Assembly (NCBI GenBank): GCA_046049545.1
Contig: JBJORF010000009.1
Location: 9,218 to 73,217, forward strand
Source of the DNA: Romeriopsis sp046049545
GTDB taxonomy: Bacteria > Cyanobacteriota > Cyanobacteriia > Leptolyngbyales > Leptolyngbyaceae
Length of the DNA stretch: 64,000 nucleotides
Direction of reading: 5' to 3'
Positions 43,909 to 52,907 of this stretch are shown here, piece by piece. The notes under the pieces are model-generated. The model had not been told where the DNA came from, did no database searches, and saw only the letters and a program-made list of their open reading frames with translations. The translations under genes were made by a program, and so were the position numbers. Numbering within the stretch: position 1 is the stretch's first letter; every line of letters starts with the position of its first letter.

Positions 43909-46470
43909 TTAACTATCGGGATTGGGACTTGATTGATTTTGCGTTTCCAGTTTCGCTAATCGACTGCGCAATTCCTGATTGTCTTGTTGGATTTGGTTAA
44001 GTTCATCGCGTAGTTGCTTAATCGCTGGTTCGGTGCCGATTTGGGACTGAACTTCGCCGATCGCTTCTTCACACATCCGGCGAATGCGACCGTCGGCGGC
44101 TTGGGTTTGGAGGCTGTATAGAAGGCCGATGGCGCTCGGATCTTTAATCGCTTCCAGGGCACGGATGACGGCAATCTGGTTGAAGAACCCGGTTTCGCGG
44201 GCGAGTTCACGTAAACGATTCAGCAGTTTGGTTTGACCAGCTTGTTCTTGGCCGCCGTGCATGGGGCCGATCGCGCGGATGGCGGCGAGACGCAGCGAAG
44301 ACGGAACGCCCAAACGGGTGTATTCCAAAATTAAATCTAAGGCAGGAACGGAGGATTTGAGTTGGCTGAGGCCGCCGATCGCGCCGATTTGGACGACTTC
44401 GTTCCAGCTTGGCGGTGCTTTGAGGGCGGTTTGTAGGAGTTCGATCACTTCCGCTTCGGGGGGTGCTGTACTCAATCCACTCGCTGCAAAACTCCCGAGG
44501 GCACGTAATGCAGCGGCTTCGACTTGGTAGCTGGCATCGCCGCGCTGGACGATCGCCTTGACGGCGGCGTAGCTGGCGGGGGTTTTGATCTGGGTCAGGG
44601 CTTCGATCGTGGTGCGACGAACGCGGGCTTCGGAGTCTTTGAGTCCCACAACCAGCGCATCGAAAACTTGGTCGAGCTTGATTTTTGGCAGCAGCTTGGC
44701 GATTTCTAAGCGTACACCCCAGAAATGGTCAGTTTTGAGGGCTTCGGCGAGGGCTTTGAGGGCTTCGAGGCCACCTTTTTTGGCGATCGCACTAGCCGCA
44801 TAGATCCGGGAAACAGGGTCAGGATCGTCACTGAGTTGGGCTTTCAGTTCGGGTAGGGGATAGTCTAGCTTCACGGTTTTGAGAATCGCGTTGCCGACAT
44901 CAAAGCGGATGTGCTTGGGTTTTTCGTCCAGCGGGAAGTATAGGGTTTGTTCTTTCTCGTGGATGCGGACATTGAAGATCCGATCATCATCGCCGAGATC
45001 AAACCCAATCATTATTTTTAGATCGAACAGTTCTTCATCCGTTTGCGCTTGCGTTTGCTTAACTGTCACCTTTGCCAGTTTACTATCGCTATCCCAACTG
45101 TAACTCACCGCATAATCCGGATGACCCCCGCGATAAACATACTGGTCAAATAGCGGAGTCAAATTCAAGCCTGTAGCCGTTTCGATCGCGCGCAACAAGT
45201 CCACCGTTTCCACGGTTTGGTGGGCGTGGGTTTTGAGGAACTGGGCGATCGCTTGTTGGAATAACGTCTCACCGAGTTGGGCGCGAATCATGTGATAAAC
45301 GCAAGCGCCTTTTTCGTAAATATGACTGTCATATAGCTCGATCGCGTCACGGTAAACGTGAGTGACCAACGGGCGACGGTAGCGTTCTTGATCTTCGCTG
45401 AGGTATTCCCGCGCTTGGCCAAGTAAGTAGTATGCGCCCAAATCTTCGCCATATTCCTGTTCCAGCCACAGCACTTCCGCGTAGGAAGCCATGCCTTCTT
45501 TAACCCAGGCGTGGGACCAATGCTTAATCACGGCCAAGTCACCAAACCATTGGTGGGCCAGTTCGTGGGCAACGAGGGTTTCGGTACTGAGGTTGTCGAT
45601 CGCGGCTTTTTCGTCCAGGAGACAGCGATCGGTGAGCAGCGTCGTCGAGGTATTTTCCATGCCCCCGAAGATGTAGTCGTGGACGCAGACCTGGGCGTAC
45701 TTATCGTAGGCGTAATCGTAGCCGTAGGCTTGGCTAAAGAACGTCAACATGCGCGGCGTTTTGCCCATGCTCAGCTTGGCTTGGGCTTCCTGGCCAGGTT
45801 CGACATAATAGGTCACGGGTTTGCCTTGCCATTCGTCGCGCAATTCGACGAATTTACCCACAGCGAGGGTCATTAGGTATGTCGGGTGGACTTGATTCTG
45901 CACCCAGTGGAAGATTTTGTTAGCCCCAATTTCTTCGGTTTGGGTCAAGCTGCCATTGGAAATGGCGGTAAATCCAGCGGGCACTTGCACCCGGATTTCG
46001 GAGGTGGACAGTTGCCCCGGATAGTCAAAGCAAGGAAACCAAAAGCGCGAATCCTCATCCTCACCCTGAGTCCAAACCTGGGTGGGCCGATCGGGATAAT
46101 GTTCCGTTGGTGTGATGAAATAAATGCCACGTCGGGGCTGCTCGATCGCGTAGGCAATTTTGATCACCAAGTCCTGACCGCGTTGGGTTTCACGCAGCAG
46201 ATGAATTTGCAAAACCTGGCCGTCATATTCCCAGCGCTGGATTTCATCATTGACGCTGACGGTTTGGATTTGCAGTTCGACGGCATCGAGTTTGAGCTGT
46301 TCAATGCCATCGCGAATCGGCGTGAGCGTCGTGGTGCAAATTCCCTGGCAGCGGTGATTCGGAATATCTAACACTAAATCCAAGGCGATATGCTGCACCT
46401 GTCCGGGCCGATCGGGGGTGTAATTGCGCTTTGCCCCCGGCAGTTCAAACTTCTTGTAGCGTTCAACCAT
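43909..46470 (-). CDS. M1 family aminopeptidase with HEAT repeats
   Basis: An 853-residue zinc aminopeptidase. The N-terminal beta domain leads to the exopeptidase motif GGMENTST and zinc site HELAHQW (His302, Glu303, His306), with the third Glu ligand expected in KEGMASYAEVLWLE. About residues 540-790 are HEAT-like helical repeats (GLKDSEARVRRTTIEALTQI, LRLAAIRAIG), and the tail is a short coiled coil (IKQLRDELNQIQQDNQELRS). This layout is usual for cyanobacterial M1 enzymes. It follows argF by 82 bp on the same strand. Confidence 0.93.
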   Translation of the reverse strand: MVERYKKFELPGAKRNYTPDRPGQVQHIALDLVLDIPNHRCQGICTTTLTPIRDGIEQLKLDAVELQIQTVSVNDEIQRWEYDGQVLQIHLLRETQRGQDLVIKIAYAIEQPRRGIYFITPTEHYPDRPTQVWTQGEDEDSRFWFPCFDYPGQLSTSEIRVQVPAGFTAISNGSLTQTEEIGANKIFHWVQNQVHPTYLMTLAVGKFVELRDEWQGKPVTYYVEPGQEAQAKLSMGKTPRMLTFFSQAYGYDYAYDKYAQVCVHDYIFGGMENTSTTLLTDRCLLDEKAAIDNLSTETLVAHELAHQWFGDLAVIKHWSHAWVKEGMASYAEVLWLEQEYGEDLGAYYLLGQAREYLSEDQERYRRPLVTHVYRDAIELYDSHIYEKGACVYHMIRAQLGETLFQQAIAQFLKTHAHQTVETVDLLRAIETATGLNLTPLFDQYVYRGGHPDYAVSYSWDSDSKLAKVTVKQTQAQTDEELFDLKIMIGFDLGDDDRIFNVRIHEKEQTLYFPLDEKPKHIRFDVGNAILKTVKLDYPLPELKAQLSDDPDPVSRIYAASAIAKKGGLEALKALAEALKTDHFWGVRLEIAKLLPKIKLDQVFDALVVGLKDSEARVRRTTIEALTQIKTPASYAAVKAIVQRGDASYQVEAAALRALGSFAASGLSTAPPEAEVIELLQTALKAPPSWNEVVQIGAIGGLSQLKSSVPALDLILEYTRLGVPSSLRLAAIRAIGPMHGGQEQAGQTKLLNRLRELARETGFFNQIAVIRALEAIKDPSAIGLLYSLQTQAADGRIRRMCEEAIGEVQSQIGTEPAIKQLRDELNQIQQDNQELRSRLAKLETQNQSSPNPDS

Positions 46471-46552
46471 GATGCTGTCCTTGCGTGAGCGAAGCTCTGT
46501 CCCGATGTACTACGCGATCGTATTGCAGCTCAATCTAGCCGCCCGATCTAGC

Positions 46553-47482
46553 TTAAGCCATACCTAAGAGCGAAACCAATAGGGCTTTCTGAGCATGGAG
46601 CCGATTTTCTGCTTCATCCCAAATCCGGGACTGTGGCCCTTCCATCACTTCGGCGGTGATTTCTTCGCCTCGGTGGGCGGGCAGGCAATGCAGCACGATT
46701 GCCTCGGAGTCGGCACGATTCAAGAGGGCCTGATTGATTTGGTAGGGCTGGAAAATGGGGATACGATCGTTGGCCGAATCTTCCTGCCCCATACTGGCCC
46801 AAACATCAGTGTAGAGGACATTGGCCCCGGTGGCGGCGGCTTGGGCATCGGTGGTGCAGAGGACTTCGGTTTTACCAGCGGCGATTTTTTGGGCGGCGGC
46901 GACCATGGCAGGGTCGGGCTGATAGCCGTCCGGCGCGGCAATCCGTACATTCACGCCGCTGAGCGCGCAGCCGATCAGGAGGGAATGGGCCATGTTGTTG
47001 CCATCGCCGACGTAGGTGAGGGTGAGACCAGATAATTGCCCGAAGTTCTCCTTCATCGTTTGCAGGTCGGCGAGGACTTGGCAGGGGTGGGCGAGATCGG
47101 TGAGGGCATTGATCACCGGGATTTGGCAATATTGGGCGAAGGTTTCGAGGTCGCTTTGGGCGAAGGTGCGGATCGCGAGGATATCGAGGTAGCGATCAAG
47201 GACGCGGGCGGTGTCTTCGATCGGTTCGCCGCGACTGACTTGGGTCGCATTCAGGGGCATGTCAATCACCTGACCGCCGATGTGCTGCATCGCGACAGAA
47301 AAGCTCAAGCGGGTGCGGGTCGAGGCTTTGTAGAACAGTAAACCCAGGACAGGCGGACGGCCTTGGGCCATCGGTTGGATGTCTCCGGATTTGAGCGCGA
47401 TCGCGAGATCGAGCAGTTCCGCCAATTCCGTGGGATTTAAGTCCGCCAGTTTGAGTAAGTCTCTGCCCTTCAGTCCGCCCAT
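46553..47482 (-). CDS. argF: Ornithine carbamoyltransferase
   Basis: Forms citrulline from ornithine and carbamoyl phosphate in arginine synthesis. STRTR (54-58) for carbamoyl phosphate, HPCQ, and HCLPAHRGEEI with the catalytic Cys are intact. From the ATG at 47482 the product has 309 residues, the usual length. A longer frame to 47572 would read through a terminator-like hairpin and adds an unrelated 30 residues. Confidence 0.95.
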   Translation of the reverse strand: MGGLKGRDLLKLADLNPTELAELLDLAIALKSGDIQPMAQGRPPVLGLLFYKASTRTRLSFSVAMQHIGGQVIDMPLNATQVSRGEPIEDTARVLDRYLDILAIRTFAQSDLETFAQYCQIPVINALTDLAHPCQVLADLQTMKENFGQLSGLTLTYVGDGNNMAHSLLIGCALSGVNVRIAAPDGYQPDPAMVAAAQKIAAGKTEVLCTTDAQAAATGANVLYTDVWASMGQEDSANDRIPIFQPYQINQALLNRADSEAIVLHCLPAHRGEEITAEVMEGPQSRIWDEAENRLHAQKALLVSLLGMA

Positions 47483-47515
47483 GCGTTGCCTCTGTGGATT
47501 CTCAGTCGCTTCGGT

Positions 47516-47558
47516 GCAAAAACAAAACTCCCAGGCGGCATGGGTGGCTGCCCAGGAG
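47516..47558 (-). terminator. Intrinsic terminator between htrA and argF
   Basis: On the reverse strand CTCCTGGGC (47558-47550) pairs with GCCTGGGAG (47536-47528) through seven Watson-Crick and two G-U pairs, followed by TTTTGTTTTT. It most simply ends htrA, but it lies only about 35 nt before the argF ATG, so it could also act as an attenuator in an argF leader. Confidence 0.7.
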
Positions 47559-47630
47559 AGTTGTGTTTGCAATTAAATCTTAGTTTTAGCCTACCAAAAT
47601 TTGGCCCCGAAGAATTGGCAGATTTGCGGG

Positions 47631-48941
47631 TTATTTCTCCTCTTTTAATTCGGCGGTTTTGACACCGATCGTCAGGGTTTTGTCACCGCGATGGACTTCG
47701 ACTTTGAGGCTTTGGCCGAGGGGACTACGATCGACGAGCTGCTGGAGTTGGTCGGCGCTGCGAATCGGGGTGCCATCGATCGCGCTGATCACGTCGTAGC
47801 GGCGGAGTCCAGCTTTGGCGGCGGGGGTGTCTTCGAGGACACGGACGATGATCACGCCATCGACTTCAGGGAGGATGAACAGCGAATTGGGATCGCTATT
47901 GTTGGTTTTGGCCATTTCCACGTCGAAGGTGCTCATTTGAATCCCGAGGTAGGGATGGCGGATGCGTTCACCTTTGGCGAGGCGCGGTTGCAGTTCTTTG
48001 GCTTTGTTGATCGGGATCGCAAAGCCGATCCCGGTGGCATCGGCACGGATCGCGGTGTTGATCCCGATTACTTCGCCGTTGTCGTTCAATAGCGGGCCGC
48101 CGGAGTTGCCGGGGTTGATCGCGGCATCGGTTTGGATAAAGTCGAGGCGTTTGTTGCTCATGCCGATCTGGGCGCTCGATCGGTTCAAGGTGCTGACGAT
48201 CCCAAGGGTGACGGTGTTATCGAGGCCGAGGGGATTACCGACGGCGATCGCCCAGTCGCCGACGCTGATTGCGTCGGAGTCGCCCAGGCGGGAGATCGGC
48301 AGGTCTTTGCCGTCAATTTTGACCACGGCTAAGTCGGTGACTTCATCGACCCCTTTCACCGTGCCGTCGAATTTGCGGCCATCTTTGAGCGTGACCGTGA
48401 CTCGATCGGCCCCATTCACCACATGAGAGTTAGTCAAAATCGTGCCGTTGGGATCAATCAAAAAGCCGGAACCCTGGCCCCGCATCCGTTCTTCACCCTG
48501 GGGCAACATCCCGCCATCGCCAAAGAACTGCCGGAAAAAGGGATCATCCAGCATCGGATCAACGGAGGGGCGACGCGCGATCGTCTTCTCTGTATCGAGC
48601 CGGACGACGGCATTGCCGACTTGCCGCACGGCTTCGGCGACAAAGCTGCCTTTGGCGATCGGTTTGGGCGCAGCGGCAATGGTCTGGGTGGCGACGGATT
48701 TGACCGCAGCGATCGCGGGAGCGGCTTGGGCTTTTACTGCTGGGGCGATGCTAGGCGTGTTGCTGGGCGCACTGCTGACCGTTGGCTTCGTGGGCGTGGT
48801 GGCGCTGGGCTGCGGGCGGCTGGGGGACTCGATCGCCCAACTGTTCGGCACCCAGCCCCAGAGACCCATACTAATGCCAAAAATCACCGCAAAAAAGCCG
48901 CTGCGGAGGCGTTGGAAGTGGGATGGGCGGATGGGATTCAT
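47631..48941 (-). CDS. HtrA/Deg family periplasmic serine protease
   Basis: A 436-residue envelope quality-control protease. A signal/anchor segment (about 13-36) and an Ala/Pro-rich linker precede the trypsin-like domain with His173 (TNSHVV), Asp203 (TDLAVVKI) and Ser280 (NPGNSGGPLL), then one PDZ domain (about 335-430; GVIIVRVLEDTPAAKAGLRRYDVI). One PDZ is typical of cyanobacterial HhoA/HhoB/HtrA. The ATG at 48941 puts the signal at the N-terminus; 28 further codons of open frame lie upstream. Confidence 0.94.
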   Translation of the reverse strand: MNPIRPSHFQRLRSGFFAVIFGISMGLWGWVPNSWAIESPSRPQPSATTPTKPTVSSAPSNTPSIAPAVKAQAAPAIAAVKSVATQTIAAAPKPIAKGSFVAEAVRQVGNAVVRLDTEKTIARRPSVDPMLDDPFFRQFFGDGGMLPQGEERMRGQGSGFLIDPNGTILTNSHVVNGADRVTVTLKDGRKFDGTVKGVDEVTDLAVVKIDGKDLPISRLGDSDAISVGDWAIAVGNPLGLDNTVTLGIVSTLNRSSAQIGMSNKRLDFIQTDAAINPGNSGGPLLNDNGEVIGINTAIRADATGIGFAIPINKAKELQPRLAKGERIRHPYLGIQMSTFDVEMAKTNNSDPNSLFILPEVDGVIIVRVLEDTPAAKAGLRRYDVISAIDGTPIRSADQLQQLVDRSPLGQSLKVEVHRGDKTLTIGVKTAELKEEK

Positions 48942-49008
48942 GGGTGCGATTCCTGCGGTTTTGAGAATTGAGTTCGAGTAGAGAGTTGGATGTGACGCAA
49001 TCTTGCAT

Positions 49009-49075
49009 GGCCCCCTAGCCCCCAATCCTGGAGGAACCGGAGTTCAAAGCGCCTAGCATTGGGGGTTTGGGGGCC
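49009..49075. repeat. Dispersed cyanobacterial palindromic repeat
   Basis: GGCCCCCTAGCCCCCAAT (49009-49026) is mirrored by ATTGGGGGTTTGGGGGCC (49058-49075). The segment with GGAGTTCAAAG between them matches my memory of the abundant cyanobacterial C5/G5 repeats that read CCCCCTAAATCCCCCAAT and its inverse. It sits behind the NAD(P)-binding protein gene and may also end its transcript. Confidence 0.75.
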
Positions 49076-49081
49076 GACAAC

Positions 49082-49756
49082 TTAAGCCGTGACCGGGCTA
49101 TTCAAATTCGTGAACAGCTCCGCGATCGTCCGGTTGGGCATATCTGGTTTGGCGACGATTTCGACGATCTGATTGCGGGCGCTGGCTTCCTTGGCGGCTT
49201 CGACGCAGACTTGGGCGACTTTCATGCGGGGGATGCGCCCGTCGAATAGCTGGTCAGCACGGGTCATAACCACTTGGTCGTCGTTATTTTCGTTCATCAA
49301 GCCACCGGGCCGGACGATCGTGTAGGCCAAACCACTGCGCTGGATGTATTCCTCCGCCCATTTCTTCCAAACTAAGATGCCCCAGAATAGGTTCAGCGGG
49401 TGCAACAGCTTCGAGGTGCAGAGGGAGGAGACGAGGATAAATTGCTGAGCATTTTTTGCCTTCGCCACGTTGACCAAATTCTTGGTGCCTTCAAAATCAA
49501 CTTGGTAGGGGCCAGTTGGATCCAGGCTGGGCTTAGCTCCAGTCGCGCAAAAAATCACGGTGGCATCGCCGATCGCCGCGTCGAGGGAGGTGGGATTCAA
49601 GACATCGCCCACGACAATTTCGGCTTCGGCGGGGAGGATGGCCTTGGCCCGATCGACATTACGTACCATCGCCCGCACGGGAATCCCCTGTTCGACTAAC
49701 TGCTGGACAATACGGCGACCTGTTTCCCCGGTAGCTCCAGCGACAAATGCTTTCAT
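49082..49756 (-). CDS. NAD(P)-binding atypical SDR (NmrA/Ycf39-like)
   Basis: A 224-residue Rossmann protein of the atypical short-chain dehydrogenase group. AFVAGATGETGRRIVQQL (3-20) is the NAD(P)-binding loop; VVGDVLNP, ATGAKPS and IVRPGGLM follow. The Tyr-x-x-x-Lys motif of classical SDRs is not clear. Relatives act as redox sensors or in photosystem assembly. The ATG at 49756 has AAGGA upstream; the frame from 49789 adds 11 residues. Confidence 0.88.
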   Translation of the reverse strand: MKAFVAGATGETGRRIVQQLVEQGIPVRAMVRNVDRAKAILPAEAEIVVGDVLNPTSLDAAIGDATVIFCATGAKPSLDPTGPYQVDFEGTKNLVNVAKAKNAQQFILVSSLCTSKLLHPLNLFWGILVWKKWAEEYIQRSGLAYTIVRPGGLMNENNDDQVVMTRADQLFDGRIPRMKVAQVCVEAAKEASARNQIVEIVAKPDMPNRTIAELFTNLNSPVTA

Positions 49757-50190
49757 CTCGTTTCCTTGGCGCTTGCCTATAAAACTCACGGGCCGATCAA
49801 ATTTCCCGTCCTCAATCCAAGATACATTACGAAAAATTCTCAGGGGGACTGACCCCAGTACGGTAAACCCGAATGCGGGATTTCCGAGAAGGATCGGTTA
49901 TGCTGTTGGTAAGGTGAAGTTTTGTAAATCCAGGGCCAACGATTGACGATTGCTTATGTTCAATGGTTGAGGTCAGGGATCGCATAACAACTGGCTCGAA
50001 ACACATGATAGATCCTAGGAAGTTCGGCTCCGAGTGATCGCGCAGTTTGCGTAATTCCTCCGGTACGGCTTGCTTCTAAAAAAGGGAATCTTGGAGGAGG
50101 AACAACCTGTTTGATTTCAGTCTGTTTCTCTTCCGATGCGTCAAACCCGCATTGCTACGACTTCCGTTCCTGTGATTCGGCCTAAAACTT
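49757..50190. other. Gene-free divergent region
   Basis: About 430 bp between divergent genes. I see a 7-bp tandem ACGATTGACGATTG near 49940 and a purine-rich GGAGGAGGAAC near 50093, but no gene or RNA that I recognise. Confidence 0.4.
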
Positions 50191-50862
50191 ATGCACCTTC
50201 CATCCACTAACCCCGCTTTCATGTCCACTGTCGAAGGTTCCATGTCCGATGCCTACTCCCACGATCAAGCTGCTACCGTGAGCGATCGGCGCACGGCGGA
50301 TGGCAAGACGATTTTCCGCATCAGCTTTGTGGATCACATGGAGATGCAGGCAGATGCCCAGATGGTGGCGGATTACCTGGATGTGCATCCCGAGTGGTTT
50401 ACGCGTTGCGCGGCGCCGCTGAAGACGCAACCCTTGGGTGATAACGGTTATGTGCTGACGATTGGCCGCTATGGCAACTTTGGCTACGAGATTGAGCCGA
50501 AGGTGGGCTTGCACCTGCTACCCCAGGAGAATCGCGTTTATCGGATCGAGACGATCGCGGTGCCGGATTACACGCCGATGGGCTATGACATTGACTTTAA
50601 GGCTTCGATGGCGTTGGTTGAAGTGGGGGATGCGACTGCGCCCTTGACCCAGGTGCAGTGGCACTTGGACTTGGATGTGTTTGTGCAGTTCCCGAAGTTT
50701 ATTCAGGCGTTGCCCCACAGTTTGGTCGAGAAGACGGGGGATGCGCTGTTGGAGAAAGTGGTGAAGCAGATTTCCCGCCGTTTGACGCGCAAAGTCCAGG
50801 AAGATTTTCACAGCACGCGCGGTTTAGCGATCCCGAAGCAGGGTAAACGCTGGCTGTTCTAA
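50191..50862 (+). CDS. DUF1997 family protein
   Basis: A 223-residue protein of the DUF1997 family shared by cyanobacteria and plant plastids. The conserved part starts at about residue 39 (KTIFRISFVDHMEMQADAQ), then GYVLTIGRYGNFGYEIEPKVGLHL and WHLDLDVFVQFPKFIQALP. Function unknown; the SRPBCC-like pattern suggests lipid or ligand binding, but that is inference. Starts at 50221 and 50242 are equally possible. Confidence 0.8.
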   Translation: MHLPSTNPAFMSTVEGSMSDAYSHDQAATVSDRRTADGKTIFRISFVDHMEMQADAQMVADYLDVHPEWFTRCAAPLKTQPLGDNGYVLTIGRYGNFGYEIEPKVGLHLLPQENRVYRIETIAVPDYTPMGYDIDFKASMALVEVGDATAPLTQVQWHLDLDVFVQFPKFIQALPHSLVEKTGDALLEKVVKQISRRLTRKVQEDFHSTRGLAIPKQGKRWLF

Positions 50863-50876
50863 GCGGCATTCGCGGA

Positions 50877-51080
50877 CTATGCCTGGGGTTCAGTGCGGTT
50901 GCGGAGTTCGGGGATGATCTCGTCTAAGCGATCGAGGTCGTCGATCGAGTACCAAACGGGATTGGGTTCGGCTTTGACTTTATCCATCAGTGTGTAGAAG
51001 GCTTCGTCATCATTACGATGCTGACGAACGTACTGTTTAAGTTCCGACTTGCTCATCGCTTGGAAATTAGGCTTCATCAT
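50877..51080 (-). CDS. DUF6887 family small protein
   Basis: A 67-residue cyanobacterial protein: MKPNFQAMSKSELKQYVRQHR with DDEAFYTLMDKV matches the family as I remember it. Function unknown. Its ATG shares one base with the stop of the DUF6888 gene (TGATG), so the two are translationally coupled. A second ATG follows directly. Confidence 0.75.
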   Translation of the reverse strand: MMKPNFQAMSKSELKQYVRQHRNDDEAFYTLMDKVKAEPNPVWYSIDDLDRLDEIIPELRNRTEPQA

Positions 51081-51268
51081 CAGTCATACCTCCAGATGCC
51101 ATCGGTTTGGATAATAATGCCGACTTCTTCACCAGCCAGGATATAAACCTCACCGTTGCGCTCATCGATTCTAACGATATGGATTGATAGGTTGAACCGC
51201 GTCAGGTTGACACAGAGGCGAAGGCAGGCAATTTCCTGTTCGCGGGTTGGTTTGCTCGGTGTACTCAT
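51080..51268 (-). CDS. DUF6888 family small protein
   Basis: A 62-residue protein: QEIACLRLCVNLTRFNLSIHIVRIDERNGEVYILAGEEVGIII is characteristic of DUF6888, usually found beside DUF6887 in cyanobacteria. The constant pairing and tiny size recall toxin-antitoxin modules, but no activity is known to me. The ATG at 51268 was chosen; upstream residues of the frame lack similarity. Confidence 0.75.
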   Translation of the reverse strand: MSTPSKPTREQEIACLRLCVNLTRFNLSIHIVRIDERNGEVYILAGEEVGIIIQTDGIWRYD

Positions 51269-51473
51269 TCTAAAGCAGCACAAATGGATTTGGCCGATGC
51301 CATACCCCCAATCTATTGCTAATGCTCGTGCTGAAACCTCTCTACTGGGATAGATAAATTGCCGCAGCATTAGCATTTTTGGCCCAGCTCTATCTGAAGG
51401 CTGGTGCGATCGCCGCGATCGGGATCATCGGCGGTAGGATCAGATCGGCTATTTTGCAGAGGATTTGGTCATC

Positions 51474-52841
51474 ATGGCTCAGGCTTACGTCATTGGTCTC
51501 GGGAAATCAGGGAATGCTGCCGCGCGGTTGCTGAAACAACAGGGTTGGCAGGTGACGCTGAGCGATCGGGGCAATAGTCCCGCCCTGCAAGCCCAAGCCC
51601 AGGCGTTGACCGACGATGGTGTGACGGTGAAGCTCGGCGACGACTTTGATCCCGAAACCAGCAAACCCGAAATGGTGGTGGTCAGTCCGGGGGTGCCCTG
51701 GGATGTGCCGAGTTTGGAGAAGGCGCGCCGATTGGGCTGTGTGACGATCGGCGATATGGAACTGGCCTGGCGCAATCTGCGCGATCGGCCCTGGGTGACG
51801 ATTACTGGGACGAATGGTAAAACGACTTGTACGGCTTTAACTGCTGCAATTTTCCAAGCCGCCGGACTGCATGCTCCGGCCTTCGGCAATATTGGGCTGG
51901 CGGCTTGTGAAGTGGCGATGGGTGAGCAAGTCCCGGACTGGTGCATTGCGGAATTGAGCAGTTATCAGATTGAGGCGGCGGCATCAGTGACCCCCAAGAT
52001 TGCGCTGTGGACGACTTTCACGCCGGATCACTTGGCGCGCCATAAAACCATGCCGAACTATTTTGAGATGAAGGCAAGGCTGCTGGCCCGGGCGGACATT
52101 CAGATCTTCAACGGCGATGATCCAGCGCTGCGGGAAATTGGCTTAACAGCGGGTTATCCAGTCAAGCAAAATGCTTGCTGGACGAGCATTCATGGGAAAG
52201 CGGGACTGATCGGCGATCGCGATCGTGGTGCCTATATCGAAGCGGGCTGGGTTTATGTCTGCAATACCAAAATCCTCCCTGCCGCAGCGCTGAAAATGCC
52301 GGGGGGACACAATCAGCAGAACCTTCTGATGGCCGTCGCGGCAGCGCATTTTGCGGGAATTAGTAGCGATAAAATCGAGCAAGCGATCGCGGCATTTCCG
52401 GGCGTGGAACATCGCTTAGAACTGATTCGGACTTGGAACGGAATCGAATTTATCAACGACAGTAAAGCCACGAACTATGATGCGGCGGAAGTCGGGCTGT
52501 CTTCGATGCTGGGTAAGACGGTTTTGATTGCTGGGGGTGCGAGTAAGGAAGGAAATGATCAGGCTTGGCTGGATGTGATCAAAGCGAAAGCCTCGACGGT
52601 CTTACTCATCGGCGATGCGGCCAAACCCTTTGCCCAGCGCTTGGATGAAGTGGGTTATGCCCACTACGAAATCGTTGAAACGATGGCGAATGCTGTGCCC
52701 CGATCGGCAGAATTAGCGCAGCAGCAGGGGGCAGGTTATGTGCTGTTGTCGCCTGCCTGTGCGAGTTTTGACCAGTACGACAATTTTGAGCAGCGCGGCG
52801 ATGATTTTCGCCAGTTGTGTGAGACGGCGTTGCCGGGGTGA
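51474..52841 (+). CDS. murD: UDP-N-acetylmuramoylalanine-D-glutamate ligase
   Basis: Adds D-glutamate to UDP-MurNAc-L-Ala in peptidoglycan synthesis. N-terminal UDP-binding GLGKSGNAAARLL, the ATP loop ITGTNGKTTCTALT, and FINDSKATNYDA plus LLSPACASFDQYDNFEQRG are typical. The ATG at 51474 gives 455 residues, normal for MurD. It stands alone, not in a dcw cluster, as is common in cyanobacteria. Confidence 0.96.
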   Translation: MAQAYVIGLGKSGNAAARLLKQQGWQVTLSDRGNSPALQAQAQALTDDGVTVKLGDDFDPETSKPEMVVVSPGVPWDVPSLEKARRLGCVTIGDMELAWRNLRDRPWVTITGTNGKTTCTALTAAIFQAAGLHAPAFGNIGLAACEVAMGEQVPDWCIAELSSYQIEAAASVTPKIALWTTFTPDHLARHKTMPNYFEMKARLLARADIQIFNGDDPALREIGLTAGYPVKQNACWTSIHGKAGLIGDRDRGAYIEAGWVYVCNTKILPAAALKMPGGHNQQNLLMAVAAAHFAGISSDKIEQAIAAFPGVEHRLELIRTWNGIEFINDSKATNYDAAEVGLSSMLGKTVLIAGGASKEGNDQAWLDVIKAKASTVLLIGDAAKPFAQRLDEVGYAHYEIVETMANAVPRSAELAQQQGAGYVLLSPACASFDQYDNFEQRGDDFRQLCETALPG

Positions 52842-52847
52842 TTGAGC

Positions 52848-52897
52848 CGCGAATGAATTGTGGGCTAATTTTGGCAGAGAGCCGCAATTCATTCGCG
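52848..52897. terminator. Long hairpin between convergent genes
   Basis: Perfect 13-bp arms CGCGAATGAATTG (52848-52860) and CAATTCATTCGCG (52885-52897), with an inner GGCT/AGCC stem. It lies between murD and the convergent PEP-CTERM gene. No long T run, so it may be a bidirectional terminator or a small palindromic repeat. Confidence 0.6.
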
Positions 52898-52907
52898 CGG
52901 TGCTGGA

